58,480 bases of DNA from contig CANFXR010000006.1 of assembly GCA_947451035.1 (NCBI GenBank), positions 1 through 58,480 of the forward strand, in the 5' to 3' direction. This document shows positions 17,664 to 26,832 of the stretch, piece by piece (positions within the stretch are counted from its first letter, which is position 1; each line of letters opens with the position of its first letter). The notes below the pieces were generated by a model. The model was not told the DNA's origin. It did no database searches and saw nothing but the letters and a program-made list of their open reading frames with translations. The DNA comes from Burkholderiales bacterium (GTDB lineage Bacteria > Pseudomonadota > Gammaproteobacteria > Burkholderiales > Burkholderiaceae_C). Position numbers and translations under genes: made by a program.

Positions 17664-18284
17664 TCAAAGCTGCCGCGCCGGACAGCCCGCCATGCGGCTG
17701 TCGGGCGGCGTGTCGCGGATCACGGTGCTGCCCAGGCCGATCAGGGTGCGGTCGCCCAGGGTCAGGCCGTCCTTGATGGAGCTGCCGCTGCCGATGTAGC
17801 AGTTCTCGCCCACGCGGGTGTGGCCGGCCACGGTCACGTTCGAGCCGACCAGGCTCCACGGTCCGATCTCGCTGTGGTGGTGCACCACGCTGTTGGGCAG
17901 CACGCACACGTGGTCGCCGATGACCGCGTTGCTGGTGATCACCACCCCGGCCAGCACCAGCGTGTTGTGGCCGACCTTGGCAAAGCGCGACACCCGCGCG
18001 GTCGGGTGGATCACGCTGGCGTAGCGCTCGGGCTCGATTCCGAGGCTTTCGATGAGCGCACGGCGCTGGCCGAAAGACGCCGCGCTGCCCGGCACGGCCA
18101 GCACCTTCACGGTGGGCCACAAGCTGAGCGCGGCGCGCGAGAACACGCCGTAGCCGTGGCCGTTGGGCCCCTGCTTTTCCAGCGTGTCGTCGATGAACCC
18201 GATCAACTCGAACTCGCTGCCCAGCGCATCCAACGCCTCCAGCGCGTTGCCGTTGAACGGGAAGATCAGCAGCGGCGTGGCCAC
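17664..18284 (-). CDS. NeuD/PglD-like sugar O/N-acyltransferase
   Basis: The product is 206 residues. The N-terminal part (IFPFNGNALEALDAL...FIDDT) is the small Rossmann-like domain of the NeuD/PglD family. The C-terminal half is a left-handed beta-helix of hexapeptide repeats (VGHNTLVLAGVVITSNAVIG, IGPWSLVGSNVTVAG), with the catalytic-type His region VVHHHSEIG. These enzymes acetylate an amino or hydroxyl group of a nucleotide sugar using acetyl-CoA. It is the last gene of a four-gene operon, 7 nt after the aminotransferase gene. It would be a second acyltransferase beside the gene at 20526; the substrate is unresolved. Confidence 0.8.
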   Translation of the reverse strand: MATPLLIFPFNGNALEALDALGSEFELIGFIDDTLEKQGPNGHGYGVFSRAALSLWPTVKVLAVPGSAASFGQRRALIESLGIEPERYASVIHPTARVSRFAKVGHNTLVLAGVVITSNAVIGDHVCVLPNSVVHHHSEIGPWSLVGSNVTVAGHTRVGENCYIGSGSSIKDGLTLGDRTLIGLGSTVIRDTPPDSRMAGCPARQL

Positions 18285-18291
18285 TGAGCGC

Positions 18292-19428
18292 CTACAGGGC
18301 GTGGGCCATCAACCTCGCCTCGGCCGAGTCGTTGCTGCGCAGGCTCAGCAGCGCGCGGGCCACCTCCTCGCACTGCGCTTCGGTCAACTCGGGGAACATG
18401 GGCAGCGACAGCACCTCGCGCGCGGCCGCCTCGGCGTGCGGAAACTGCCCCTCGCGGTAGCCCAGCTCGGCAAACGCGGGCAGCAAGTGGATGGGCGTCG
18501 GGTAATGGATGCCGGTCTGTATGCCCTTGGCCTGCAGCGCTTCTTGCCACGCGGCGCGGTGCGGCGTGCGTATGGCATACACGTGGTACACGTGATACGC
18601 GTAAGGCATGGCCTTGGGCGTGACGATGCCGCTGCCGGCCAGCAACCGGTCGTAGTGCGCGGCGGCGGTGCGGCGTGCTTCGGTCCAGCCGTCCAGGTAG
18701 GGCAGCTTCACGCGCAGCACCGCGCCCTGGATGCCTTCCATGCGGAAGTTGTAGCCCTTGAGCACATGGTGGTACTTCTTCTCGGCGCCCCAGTCGCGCA
18801 GCATGCGGATGGTGCGCGCGTGGGCGGCGCTGTCGGTGGTGACCATGCCGCCCTCGCCGTAGGCGCCCAGGTTCTTGCCCGGATAAAAGCTGAAGCAACC
18901 CATGTCGCCCAGGCTGCCCACGCGGCGTCCCTTGTATTCGGCGCGGTGCGCCTGCGCAGCGTCTTCGATGACCACCAGCCCGTGGCGCTCGGCGATCTCG
19001 CGGATCGGGTCCATGTCGGCCGGCTGGCCGTACAGGTGCACCGGAATGATCGCCTTGGTGCGCTCGGTGATGGCCGCCTCGACGGCCTTCGGGTCCATCG
19101 TGAAGCTCTTGGGGTCGATGTCCACAAACACCGGGCGCGCACCGGTGTAGTCGATGGCCGAGGCGGTGGCCACGAAGGTGAACGGCACGGTGATCACCTC
19201 GTCGCCACGGCCCACGCCGGCGGCCAGCAGCGCCAGATGCAGCGCGCTGGTGCCGGTGTTCACGGCGATGCCCTGCTTGGCGTTGCAGTAGGCCGAGAAC
19301 TCCTGCTCGAACGCGGCCACGTCGGGGCCGAGGGTGAACGCGCAGCTGTCGAGCACGCCCTGGATGGCGGCGTTGACTTGCGGCTTGATGCTCAGGTATT
19401 GGGCTTTCAGATCGACGAACGGAATCAC
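18292..19428 (-). CDS. DegT/DnrJ/EryC1/StrS sugar aminotransferase
   Basis: This 378-residue protein is full length for the family. It begins with the classic IPFVDLKAQY and contains VNTGTSALHLAL (cofactor phosphate site), VIEDAAQAH and the PLP-lysine segment FYPGKNLGAYGEGG. It transfers an amino group, usually from glutamate, to a keto-sugar nucleotide. Its start overlaps the stop of the oxidoreductase by 4 nt, so the ketone made by that enzyme is the likely substrate. Closest role models are WbpE/WlbC, which act on a 3-keto-UDP-GlcNAc uronate; that assignment is inference. Confidence 0.9.
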   Translation of the reverse strand: MIPFVDLKAQYLSIKPQVNAAIQGVLDSCAFTLGPDVAAFEQEFSAYCNAKQGIAVNTGTSALHLALLAAGVGRGDEVITVPFTFVATASAIDYTGARPVFVDIDPKSFTMDPKAVEAAITERTKAIIPVHLYGQPADMDPIREIAERHGLVVIEDAAQAHRAEYKGRRVGSLGDMGCFSFYPGKNLGAYGEGGMVTTDSAAHARTIRMLRDWGAEKKYHHVLKGYNFRMEGIQGAVLRVKLPYLDGWTEARRTAAAHYDRLLAGSGIVTPKAMPYAYHVYHVYAIRTPHRAAWQEALQAKGIQTGIHYPTPIHLLPAFAELGYREGQFPHAEAAAREVLSLPMFPELTEAQCEEVARALLSLRSNDSAEARLMAHAL

Positions 19429-20453
19429 AGTGCGCTCCTTTGCGGTTGCAGATAGACGGTTTCACCCTTGTTGCGCATCGAGCGGTTGGCCGCTTCGATG
19501 ATTTCGACCACGCGCAGGCCCAGCTGTCCGTCGGACTTGGGCACCAAGTGGTTGTTGATGCAGTCCACGAAGTGGGAACACTCCACGCGCAGCGCCTCGG
19601 TCACCTCGAGCTGAGGCGCCCACATGTCGCCGGTGCGGTAGCCCACGCGCATCTGCTCGATCTTTTTCGGGTCGTCGGTGAAGTCCACGCCCTTGTCGTA
19701 GACCTTGATCTTTTCGCTCGGATCGAGGTCGTCGTAAATGATCATCTTCTTGCTGCCGCCCACCAGGATCTGGCGCACCTTGACGGGTGCCAGCCAGCTC
19801 ACGTTAGCGTGCGCGATGGTTCCCGAGTCGTAGAACAGCGTCACGTAGGCGAGGTTCTCGGGTGTCTCTGGGAAGTGGTTGGTGCCGCTGGCCGACACCG
19901 CCACCGGGTGCTCGCCCAGCAGGTACTCGAGGATCGAAAAATCATGCACCGCCAGGTCCGAGATCACGCTCACGTCGCGCTGGAACAGCCCCAGATTGAC
20001 CCGCGTCGAGTCGTAGTAGTAGATGCGTCCGACCTCGCCGTTCTTGATCAGCTCGGACATCTTCATGACCGCGCCGGTGTACAAAAAAGTGTGATCGACC
20101 AGCAGCACGCACTTGTGGCGTTCGGCTTCTTCGACCAGCTTGCGCGCTTGCGCCGAGGTCTCGGTCATCGGCTTTTCAAGCCACACGTGCTTGCCTGCGC
20201 GCAGCGCCTCGAGCGCGATCTCGAAGTGCGTGTTGACCGGCGTGGCGATCGCGATCGCATCGGTGTTGGGGTCGTCGAGCAGCGAGCGGTACTGCGTCGA
20301 GGTGGCCACCGCCGGGTAGCGGCGGCGCACCGTCTCGAGCTTGGCCGTGTCGAGGTCCGACACCCACGAGACGCGCGCGCCGGGCGTCTCGGCAAAGTTG
20401 CGCACAAGGTTCGGGCCCCAGTAGCCGTAGCCGATGATGCCGATGTTGATCAT
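19425..20453 (-). CDS. Gfo/Idh/MocA-family sugar oxidoreductase
   Basis: The product is 342 residues. An N-terminal NAD-binding Rossmann fold (INIGIIGYGYWGPNLVRNF) leads to the family EKP motif (HVWLEKPM), and a C-terminal alpha/beta dimerisation and substrate domain follows. Such enzymes oxidise a sugar hydroxyl to a ketone, for example at C3 of UDP-uronates in WbpB/WlbA pathways. It is translationally coupled (4-nt overlap) to the aminotransferase and lies 72 nt downstream of the acetyltransferase gene. The set of oxidation, transamination and acetylation is characteristic of making a diamino or acetamido uronate for surface polysaccharide. Confidence 0.88.
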   Translation of the reverse strand: MINIGIIGYGYWGPNLVRNFAETPGARVSWVSDLDTAKLETVRRRYPAVATSTQYRSLLDDPNTDAIAIATPVNTHFEIALEALRAGKHVWLEKPMTETSAQARKLVEEAERHKCVLLVDHTFLYTGAVMKMSELIKNGEVGRIYYYDSTRVNLGLFQRDVSVISDLAVHDFSILEYLLGEHPVAVSASGTNHFPETPENLAYVTLFYDSGTIAHANVSWLAPVKVRQILVGGSKKMIIYDDLDPSEKIKVYDKGVDFTDDPKKIEQMRVGYRTGDMWAPQLEVTEALRVECSHFVDCINNHLVPKSDGQLGLRVVEIIEAANRSMRNKGETVYLQPQRSAL

Positions 20454-20525
20454 GTCGATGGTCCTTCCGGTTCGGTGAGCGCCGTTCGGGCGCGGGTGGG
20501 TTGTTCTGTGAAATCGTCGGGTGGC

Positions 20526-21059
20526 TCAGGCCGTGAGCTCGGCCTTCGACACGGGGTGTCGCGTGTCGCCAATGACGCGTGCAGGCACGCCGGCCACGAT
20601 CGCGAAGTCGGGCACATCGCGGCTGACCACCGCGCCGGCACCCACCAGGGCGCCCTCGCCGATGGTCACGCCGCACACCACGGTGGCGTTGCTGCCGATC
20701 GAAGCGCGCCGCTTGACGTGGGTGAGCTCGACCTTCCAGTCGGCTTCGCTTTGCGGCGAGCCGTCGTCGTTGGTGGCGCGCGGACGCGCATCGTTGGTGA
20801 ACATCACGCCGTGGCCGATGAACACCTCGTCGTCGATGAGCACGCCTTCGCAGATGAAGCTGTGCGACGAGACCTTGCAGCGCGCGCCGATGACCGCGCC
20901 TTTCTGGACCTCGACGAAGGTGCCGATGCGGCTGTCGTCGCCGATGGCGCAGCCGTACAGGTTGACCAGATGCGGATGGAAGATCCGCACGCGGTGACCG
21001 AGCAGCACGCCCGGAAACTGGTGAACAGCCGAGCCTGAGCGCAAGTCATCGAAATTCAT
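20526..21059 (-). CDS. Hexapeptide-repeat sugar acetyltransferase (WbpD/WlbB-like)
   Basis: The protein has 177 residues starting at ATG 21059 (MNFDDL); the frame is open 45 nt further upstream, but this start is better placed behind GGGGA. Hexapeptide repeats form a left-handed beta-helix ([30 protein letters not shown]...). The loop [11 protein letters not shown] and the end [26 protein letters not shown] closely follow WbpD-type N-acetyltransferases of UDP-3-amino uronates. It is the first gene of the operon. Together with the oxidoreductase and aminotransferase it would yield a UDP-2,3-diacetamido uronate. A WbpI-like 2-epimerase is not in the window. Confidence 0.85.
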   Translation of the reverse strand: MNFDDLRSGSAVHQFPGVLLGHRVRIFHPHLVNLYGCAIGDDSRIGTFVEVQKGAVIGARCKVSSHSFICEGVLIDDEVFIGHGVMFTNDARPRATNDDGSPQSEADWKVELTHVKRRASIGSNATVVCGVTIGEGALVGAGAVVSRDVPDFAIVAGVPARVIGDTRHPVSKAELTA

Positions 21060-21117
21060 GAAAGATCCCCGCAGCGTTCCGGTTGAGAAATCGATGCGAG
21101 GCACTTTTCAGCGCGCT

Positions 21118-21143
21118 ACACCCGATGTGTGTGTGTCGGGTGT
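21118..21143. repeat. Inverted repeat in the gap between the sugar operon and the GGDEF-EAL gene
   Basis: ACACCCGA and TCGGGTGT form perfect 8-bp arms around a TG-rich loop. It is 59 nt upstream of the acetyltransferase start and 50 nt past the stop of the signalling gene, both on the minus strand. It has no T tract, so it may be an operator or a weak terminator hairpin. Confidence 0.4.
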
Positions 21144-21192
21144 CAGATTAGCCACGCATGAGTGCGCGGCGTTGACCATGCTCAGTACACGC

Positions 21193-23448
21193 TCAGTCCT
21201 GCGGAAAAGCCTTCACAGGCACTTCGGAATTCGCGAGTCGTGACAACTCGTCGGCGCTCATGGGCATGCCGAAAAGCCGACCCTGGAAGCCCTGACAACC
21301 CAGGTGCGTGAGCAGCTCGCGCTGCGGTCCGGTCTCGACGCCTTCGGACACCACGGTCATCCCCAGGCTCACACCCAGCTCGACGATGGTGCGCACGATG
21401 GCCGCGTCGTGCGGCTTGTTGAGCATGTCGTGCACGAACGAGCGGTCGATCTTGAGCTGGTCGAGCGGCAAGCGTTTCAGGTACGCCAGCGATGAATACC
21501 CGGTGCCGAAGTCGTCGAGCGAAAAACCCACGCCGTGCGATTTGAGCTCGCGCATCTTGGCGATGGTGTCGTCCACGTCGTGCAGCAGCACCGACTCGGT
21601 CAGCTCGAGCTTGAGCCGCGTCGCGTTCACGCCGTGGCCACGCACGGCCGCCAGCACCTGCGGCACGAATTCGGCGTCGAGCAACTGCAGCGCGCTCACA
21701 TTGACCGCCAGGTTCAGCTCGCCGAGCACCGCATCGTTGCGCCACAGCGCGAGCTGCGCGCAGGCCGCGTCCAGCGCCCACTGACCCAACGGAAAAATCA
21801 GGCCGCTGTCTTCGGCCACACCCAGGAACTCGTCGGGCAGCAGCAGCCCGCGCTGCGGGTGCTGCCAGCGCACCAGCGCCTCGGCGCCGATCATCTTGCC
21901 GGCCACGTTGAACACCGGCTGGTAATTCATGAGCAACTGCCCCTGCGCGATCCCCACGCGCAGGTCGGCTTCGATCGAACTGCGCGCGCGCAGGCTGTCT
22001 TGCGCTGCGGCATCGAAAAAGCGCAGCGTGTCGCGCCCGGCGCCCTTGGCCTGGTACATGGCCTGATCGGCCCGCTTGAGCAGGTCTTCCACGGTGGTCG
22101 GCGACTCGCCAAACAACGTGATGCCGATGCTCGCGCTCAATTGCAGCACCAGGCCGTCCATCTCGTAGGGCTCGCGCATGGCCTTCAAGATCTTGTCGCC
22201 GATGGCCGCGGCGAGCACGGCCGCTTCGCCGGGCAAATTGCCCAGGCCGGGCGGCAGCATCACCACGAATTCATCGCCACCGATGCGCGCGACCGTGTCG
22301 CCTTCGCGCACGCACCCGACCAGCCGCAGCGCGGCGCTTTGCAGCAGCCGGTCGCCCTTGTCGTGGCCCAGCGTGTCGTTGATCTCCTTGAAGCGGTCGA
22401 GGTCGATGAACATCAGCGCGCCTTCGCGCTGCGAGCGAGCGCTGGCCACGAGGGCTTGCTGCAGCCGGTCTTTCATCAGGCGCCGGTTGGGCAGATCGGT
22501 CAGCGGGTCGTAGAAGGCGAGCTGCGCGATTTCTTCCTCGCGCGCCTTGCGCTCGGTGATGTCGGTCATGGTGCCGACGTAACGCGTGGGCGCATCGCCA
22601 TCGCCGCACACCTCGGTGATGGCCAGCCACTGCGGGTACACCTCGCCCGACTTGCGCCGGTTCCAGACCTCGCCCTGCCAGCGCCCCTTGTCCTTGATGT
22701 GCGCCCACATCACCTCGTAGAAGGCCGCATCCTGCAAGCTCGAATGCATCAGGTTGCCACGCCGGCCGATCGCCTCTTGCGCGCTGTAGCCGGTGATCTT
22801 CGTGAAGGCGGCGTTGACGCGCTCGATCACGCCGTTGGCGTCGGTGATCATGATGCCCTCCTGGGTGTCGAAGGCCACTGCCGCCAGACGCAACTCGGCC
22901 TCGGTGCGCTTGTTCTCGTCGATGTTGATCAGCGTCATGCGCAGCGTCGGGCGCTGGCCGGCCGGCGCCACCCGCGTGCCGTCGATGCGGGCGTGAAAGC
23001 TGGTGCCATCGGCCCGGTTCATCAGCAACTCGATGCGGTGCGGTTCGCCGCCCTCACGCGTGAGCGCCAGCGCATAGCGGTGCCAGCGCTGCTCGTCCAC
23101 CGGCGCCACCCGATGCGCAAAGCGCCCGCCCACCAGCCGGCTGCGCTCGAGGCCCAGCAACTCGGCCCCGGTCAGATTGGCCTCGACGACCCAGCCGTCC
23201 ACGCTGACGGTCAGATAGCCCACCGGCGCGCGGTCGTACAGATCGACATAGCGGTCGCGCGACGCCGACAACTCCTGCTGCGAGACGCGCAGCGCCTCGT
23301 TTTGCATCTCGAGCTCGATCTGATGCACCTGCAGATCGAGCGTGAGCTGATCGACCAGATGCGCCCTAGGCATCGTCGAGACCGTCACGCTGGCCTTGGG
23401 CACCGGCTGGATCAACGGCACCTGGGGCGGCGTGAGCGTTTTGGTCAT
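21193..23448 (-). CDS. PAS-PAS-GGDEF-EAL protein (cyclic-di-GMP turnover)
   Basis: The product has 751 residues and no membrane segments. After a coiled region, PAS 1 starts near SRDRYVDLYDRAPVGYL (about residue 63) and PAS 2 near AVAFDTQEGIMI (about 190). The diguanylate cyclase motif is intact (RIGGDEFVV). The EAL domain keeps EALVRW, NVSA, ELTESVLL, DDFGTGYSSL, LKIDRSFV and VVSEGVET, so phosphodiesterase activity is expected; the usual QGYLFG end reads QGRLFG. It would adjust c-di-GMP in response to a soluble signal. Its start overlaps the stop of the upstream CheB-CheR gene by 4 nt, so the two are probably made together. Confidence 0.92.
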   Translation of the reverse strand: MTKTLTPPQVPLIQPVPKASVTVSTMPRAHLVDQLTLDLQVHQIELEMQNEALRVSQQELSASRDRYVDLYDRAPVGYLTVSVDGWVVEANLTGAELLGLERSRLVGGRFAHRVAPVDEQRWHRYALALTREGGEPHRIELLMNRADGTSFHARIDGTRVAPAGQRPTLRMTLINIDENKRTEAELRLAAVAFDTQEGIMITDANGVIERVNAAFTKITGYSAQEAIGRRGNLMHSSLQDAAFYEVMWAHIKDKGRWQGEVWNRRKSGEVYPQWLAITEVCGDGDAPTRYVGTMTDITERKAREEEIAQLAFYDPLTDLPNRRLMKDRLQQALVASARSQREGALMFIDLDRFKEINDTLGHDKGDRLLQSAALRLVGCVREGDTVARIGGDEFVVMLPPGLGNLPGEAAVLAAAIGDKILKAMREPYEMDGLVLQLSASIGITLFGESPTTVEDLLKRADQAMYQAKGAGRDTLRFFDAAAQDSLRARSSIEADLRVGIAQGQLLMNYQPVFNVAGKMIGAEALVRWQHPQRGLLLPDEFLGVAEDSGLIFPLGQWALDAACAQLALWRNDAVLGELNLAVNVSALQLLDAEFVPQVLAAVRGHGVNATRLKLELTESVLLHDVDDTIAKMRELKSHGVGFSLDDFGTGYSSLAYLKRLPLDQLKIDRSFVHDMLNKPHDAAIVRTIVELGVSLGMTVVSEGVETGPQRELLTHLGCQGFQGRLFGMPMSADELSRLANSEVPVKAFPQD

Positions 23449-26400
23449 GGGGCGGCAGCTTCCTGGTCAAGGACCTCAATCACCAGCAGCGTCATCTCGC
23501 CACTGTGTGCGGGTATCAACACCCGATGGGCATTGAGCCTCAACTGCAGCGCGCCCCGTTGCGCAAACTCAAGCTTGAGCACCCGTCCGTCGAAGGACTC
23601 GTCGCGCGGCAGCACGTTTTCGAGCAGGTCGTGCATTTCGGCGCAGCTCCATTGCCCGTGCTCCACGTCAAAGAACGGCTGGCCCACCACGCTGGCCGCC
23701 GCGCCACCGAACTGGCGATAGAACGCTCGGTTGGCCGACATCACCCGCAACTCGCCGTCGAGCACCAGCAGCGGCTCGGGCACCGCGTCGACCACCGCCT
23801 CGGCCAGATCGCGCGCCTGCCGGTTGGCGATGGCGTGCACGCGCTCGGTCACGTCGGTGAAGGTCAGCACCACGCCGTCGATCACGTTGTCCACCGTGCG
23901 GTAGGGCTGGGTGCGCGCGACGAACCAGGTGCCGTCGGGCAAGCTGAGCTCGCGCTCGATGGACGACAGCGAATCGAGCACCGCGCGCGCGTCGACGATC
24001 GGGTCGCCGCCTTGCAGCTCGGTGCGGATGTCGGCCAGCGGGCGGCCCAGATCGCTGGCCAGCAGCCGGTAAACGCGCGTGGCCTCGCGGGTGAAACGGC
24101 GGATCTGCAGCTTGGCGTCGAGAAACACCGTGCCCACGCGGATGTTCTCGAGCAGGTTCTTCATGTCGTCTTGAATGCCGACCATCTGCTCGATCTTGGT
24201 CTGCAGCTCGGAGTTGACGGTCACCAGTTCCTCGTTGACCGACTGCAGTTCTTCCTTGGCGGTTTCCAGCTCCTCGTTGCTCGACTGCAGTTCCTCGTTG
24301 GTGGACTGCAACTCCTCGTTGATGGACTTCAGTTCTTCGTTGGAGGCCTGCTGCTCCTCGAGCAGCGACTTGAGCCGTGCGCGGGCGTAATCGAGCTCGC
24401 GTTCGAGGTCGGCCACGCGCTGCGGCACCGGCCGCGCGCGCACCTTGGGCGCGGCGGCGACCGGCCCGCGCTGCGGGTCGCTGCGCTGCTCGAAACTCAG
24501 CAGCAGCAAGGTGCGTCCGGTTTGCACATCGGGCATCAGCCGCACGCTCAGATCGACCGGCAGCAAGTGCCCGTCGTCGCGGACGGTGACGCGCTGGTTC
24601 AGCGTGGCCTGCGACTTCGAGGTGGCGCGGCGCAAGGCCTCGCGCAGTTCGATCTCCAGCCCGTCGCGCGCCATGTCGATCACCCAGCGCGAGGGCTGGC
24701 CCTGCGCCACGCGCAAGAACTTGCCGGTGTCGCCGTGCACGTACAGCACCTCGCCGTGCAAGTCGGTGAGCACCGCCGGTGGCGCGAACGACTGCAGCAG
24801 CGCGCGCCTGGCGAACTCGACCATGTTGGTGGTGTCGGCGCGTTGCTGCGTCGGTGTGCGATATCCGGGCGAGCCCGGATCCACCGTCCACCTCAAGCCG
24901 CTGCCCAGCATGGCGCGCGTCGACGAAAAGCTCGGACGCGCGCGAAAGAAGTTCCACTTGCGGTTGATCGACTCGAACAGCTCGGTGTGGGTTCCGATGC
25001 TCTCCGACGGCGACAGAAACAGCACCCCGCCCGGGCGCAGCGCGTAGTGGAACGCCGGAATCACGCGCACCTGCAGCTCGGGCTCGAGGTAGATCATCAC
25101 GTTGCGGCACGACAGCAGGTCGAGCCGCGTGAACGGCGGGTCCTGGATCAGGTTCTGCACCGCGAACACCACCATCTCGCGGATGTCCTTCTTGATGCGG
25201 TAGCCGTCGCCCTTGGGCAGGAAGAAACGCCGCAGCCGCTCGGCCGACACGTCTTGCGCGATGTTCATCGGGTACAGCCCGGCGCGCGCGGTGGCGATCG
25301 CCTCGTCGTCGAGGTCGGTGGCGTAGAACTGGACCTTGAGCTCTTGCGGGGATCCGTCCACCAGCTCGCGCAGCACCATGGCGATCGAATAGGCCTCTTC
25401 GCCGGTGGAGCAGCCCGCCACCCAGATGCGCAGCGGCAGCTCGGCCGACTTGGCCTGGATCATCGCGGGCAGCACGTCGTGCTTGAGCACCTCGAAGGCC
25501 TCGGGGTCGCGAAAGAAGCTGGTCACGTTGATCAGCAACTCGCGAAACAGCGCCTTCAATTCCTGTGGCTGCTGCTGCAAGTAGCGCGCGTAGGCCTCGG
25601 TGCTGGTGGTCAGGTGCTGGAACATGCGCCGCTCGATGCGCCGCCCGACGGTGTGCTTCTTGTACTGGGAAAAATCGTGGCCGGTGGCCGCGCGCAGCAG
25701 CGCCAGGATGCGCTCGATGCCCTTGATGTCCAGGGCCTTGCCTGCGCTGCCCGCCTCCTGCGCCTGCTGCGCCGTCTTGCGCGCAGGCAGCAGCTTCGCA
25801 GCAGCGCGCAGCGCCTGGGGCATCTTGTCGAGCGCGAGCACCTGATTGACGTAGCCCGCATGCAGCGCGCTACGCGGCATGCCGGGGTACTTGGCGGTGT
25901 CGGGGTCTTGCACCAGGCACAGCCCGCCAGCGCCAAAGATCGCGCGCATGCCCAGCGTGCCGTCGCTGCCCGAGCCCGACAAGATGATGCCCACGGCACG
26001 TTCGCCCTGATCGCTGGCCAATGAGCGGAAGAACGAATCGATCGGCATGCGCTGGCCGTGCGGCTCGAGCGGCAGGTGCAAGCGCAAGCGGCCCTCAATG
26101 ATGAGCATGTCGCGATTGGGCGGAATCACGTACACCCGACTGGGCAGCAACTCCATCTGATCTTGCGCCTCGACCACCGGCATCTCGGTGCTGCGCTGCA
26201 AGATCTCGGTCAACAAGCTGGCGTGGCTCGGGTCGAGGTGCTGCACCAGCACGAAGGCGTACCCGCTGTCGCTGGGCATCACCCGAAAGAACTGCTCGTA
26301 CGCCTCGAGCCCGCCCGCCGAAGCGCCCAGCGCCACGACCAGTGGCCCGGCGGGCTCGGCGAGCGGTTCGGTCGCCAACCCGGGCACGGGCTCGGCCACC

Positions 26401-26531
26401 GGTTCAGCCGGGGCGGGCGTGTTCGCGCTGGCGGTCGGATTCAAACCCTCGGCGGGCACGGCGGGTTGCGGCAAGGAAGCTGCGCCTTGCGCTGGCGTGT
26501 CGTGCGGACCTGAATTTTCAGCGGCTGTCAC
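23445..26531 (-). CDS. CheB-CheR fusion protein with PAS domains
   Basis: This 1028-residue cytoplasmic protein has a Pro/Ala-rich N-terminal tail (1-60). A CheB methylesterase domain follows (ALGASAGG with Ser 71, QHLDPSH, SGSGSDGTLGM). Then come CheR N-terminal and SAM-dependent methyltransferase domains (about 270-540, IWVAGCSTGEEAYSIAM), a PAS-like domain, a long coiled coil built from NEELQS/NEELE repeats (about 700-800), and two further PAS domains. Such fusions occur in non-canonical chemosensory or general signalling roles. No CheA, CheW or receptor gene is nearby, so its partner is most likely the co-transcribed GGDEF-EAL protein. An FNR-like site lies 105 nt upstream. Confidence 0.92.
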   Translation of the reverse strand: MTAAENSGPHDTPAQGAASLPQPAVPAEGLNPTASANTPAPAEPVAEPVPGLATEPLAEPAGPLVVALGASAGGLEAYEQFFRVMPSDSGYAFVLVQHLDPSHASLLTEILQRSTEMPVVEAQDQMELLPSRVYVIPPNRDMLIIEGRLRLHLPLEPHGQRMPIDSFFRSLASDQGERAVGIILSGSGSDGTLGMRAIFGAGGLCLVQDPDTAKYPGMPRSALHAGYVNQVLALDKMPQALRAAAKLLPARKTAQQAQEAGSAGKALDIKGIERILALLRAATGHDFSQYKKHTVGRRIERRMFQHLTTSTEAYARYLQQQPQELKALFRELLINVTSFFRDPEAFEVLKHDVLPAMIQAKSAELPLRIWVAGCSTGEEAYSIAMVLRELVDGSPQELKVQFYATDLDDEAIATARAGLYPMNIAQDVSAERLRRFFLPKGDGYRIKKDIREMVVFAVQNLIQDPPFTRLDLLSCRNVMIYLEPELQVRVIPAFHYALRPGGVLFLSPSESIGTHTELFESINRKWNFFRARPSFSSTRAMLGSGLRWTVDPGSPGYRTPTQQRADTTNMVEFARRALLQSFAPPAVLTDLHGEVLYVHGDTGKFLRVAQGQPSRWVIDMARDGLEIELREALRRATSKSQATLNQRVTVRDDGHLLPVDLSVRLMPDVQTGRTLLLLSFEQRSDPQRGPVAAAPKVRARPVPQRVADLERELDYARARLKSLLEEQQASNEELKSINEELQSTNEELQSSNEELETAKEELQSVNEELVTVNSELQTKIEQMVGIQDDMKNLLENIRVGTVFLDAKLQIRRFTREATRVYRLLASDLGRPLADIRTELQGGDPIVDARAVLDSLSSIERELSLPDGTWFVARTQPYRTVDNVIDGVVLTFTDVTERVHAIANRQARDLAEAVVDAVPEPLLVLDGELRVMSANRAFYRQFGGAAASVVGQPFFDVEHGQWSCAEMHDLLENVLPRDESFDGRVLKLEFAQRGALQLRLNAHRVLIPAHSGEMTLLVIEVLDQEAAAP

Positions 26532-26635
26532 TGGCGTCTCCTGAGGCCCCGAACGTCACGACGGCTCGAAAAATGAGCCGCAGCGGGGGCGCGACCGCAT
26601 CCTAAGTCAGGGTAGCGGGCCGGTGTGGGGCTGGC

Positions 26636-26649
26636 TTGACCCCGCTCAA
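26636..26649. promoter_or_regulatory. FNR-like site upstream of the 37-residue ORF
   Basis: TTGACCCCGCTCAA has both TTGA and TCAA half-sites intact. CACGAT at 26672-26677 sits about 31 nt from the site centre, as expected for the -10 of a class II FNR promoter. Transcription would start near 26684, 25 nt before the small ORF. The divergent CheB-CheR gene could also use it. Confidence 0.6.
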
Positions 26650-26708
26650 TCGGGCGGGCCCATCGCCACAGCACGATGAGCGCTCGTTTTGCTGAACAAG
26701 GACTCGCC

Positions 26709-26822
26709 ATGAACTTTTCAATCCGGCCCTTCTCCTTCTTTGGTCTGCTCGTGTCGGGCGTGAACCTTCTGGCCGAGCGCCGTGCCCCTCGCGCGCCGAC
26801 CGAAAAGCCCGCCCGGGACTAG
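26709..26822 (+). CDS. Small ORF, 37 residues, one hydrophobic segment
   Basis: It begins at an ATG with AAGGA 8 nt upstream and ends with TAG. The predicted peptide has a short hydrophobic stretch (FSFFGLLVSGVNLL) followed by a basic, Pro/Ala-rich tail (AERRAPRAPTEKPARD), so a small membrane-associated peptide is possible. It is 10 nt upstream of the hydrolase gene and probably shares its transcript behind the FNR-like promoter at 26636. I do not recognise a family. It could also serve as a leader that couples translation to the hydrolase gene. Confidence 0.5.
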   Translation: MNFSIRPFSFFGLLVSGVNLLAERRAPRAPTEKPARD

Positions 26823-26832
26823 TTCGCTCGCC

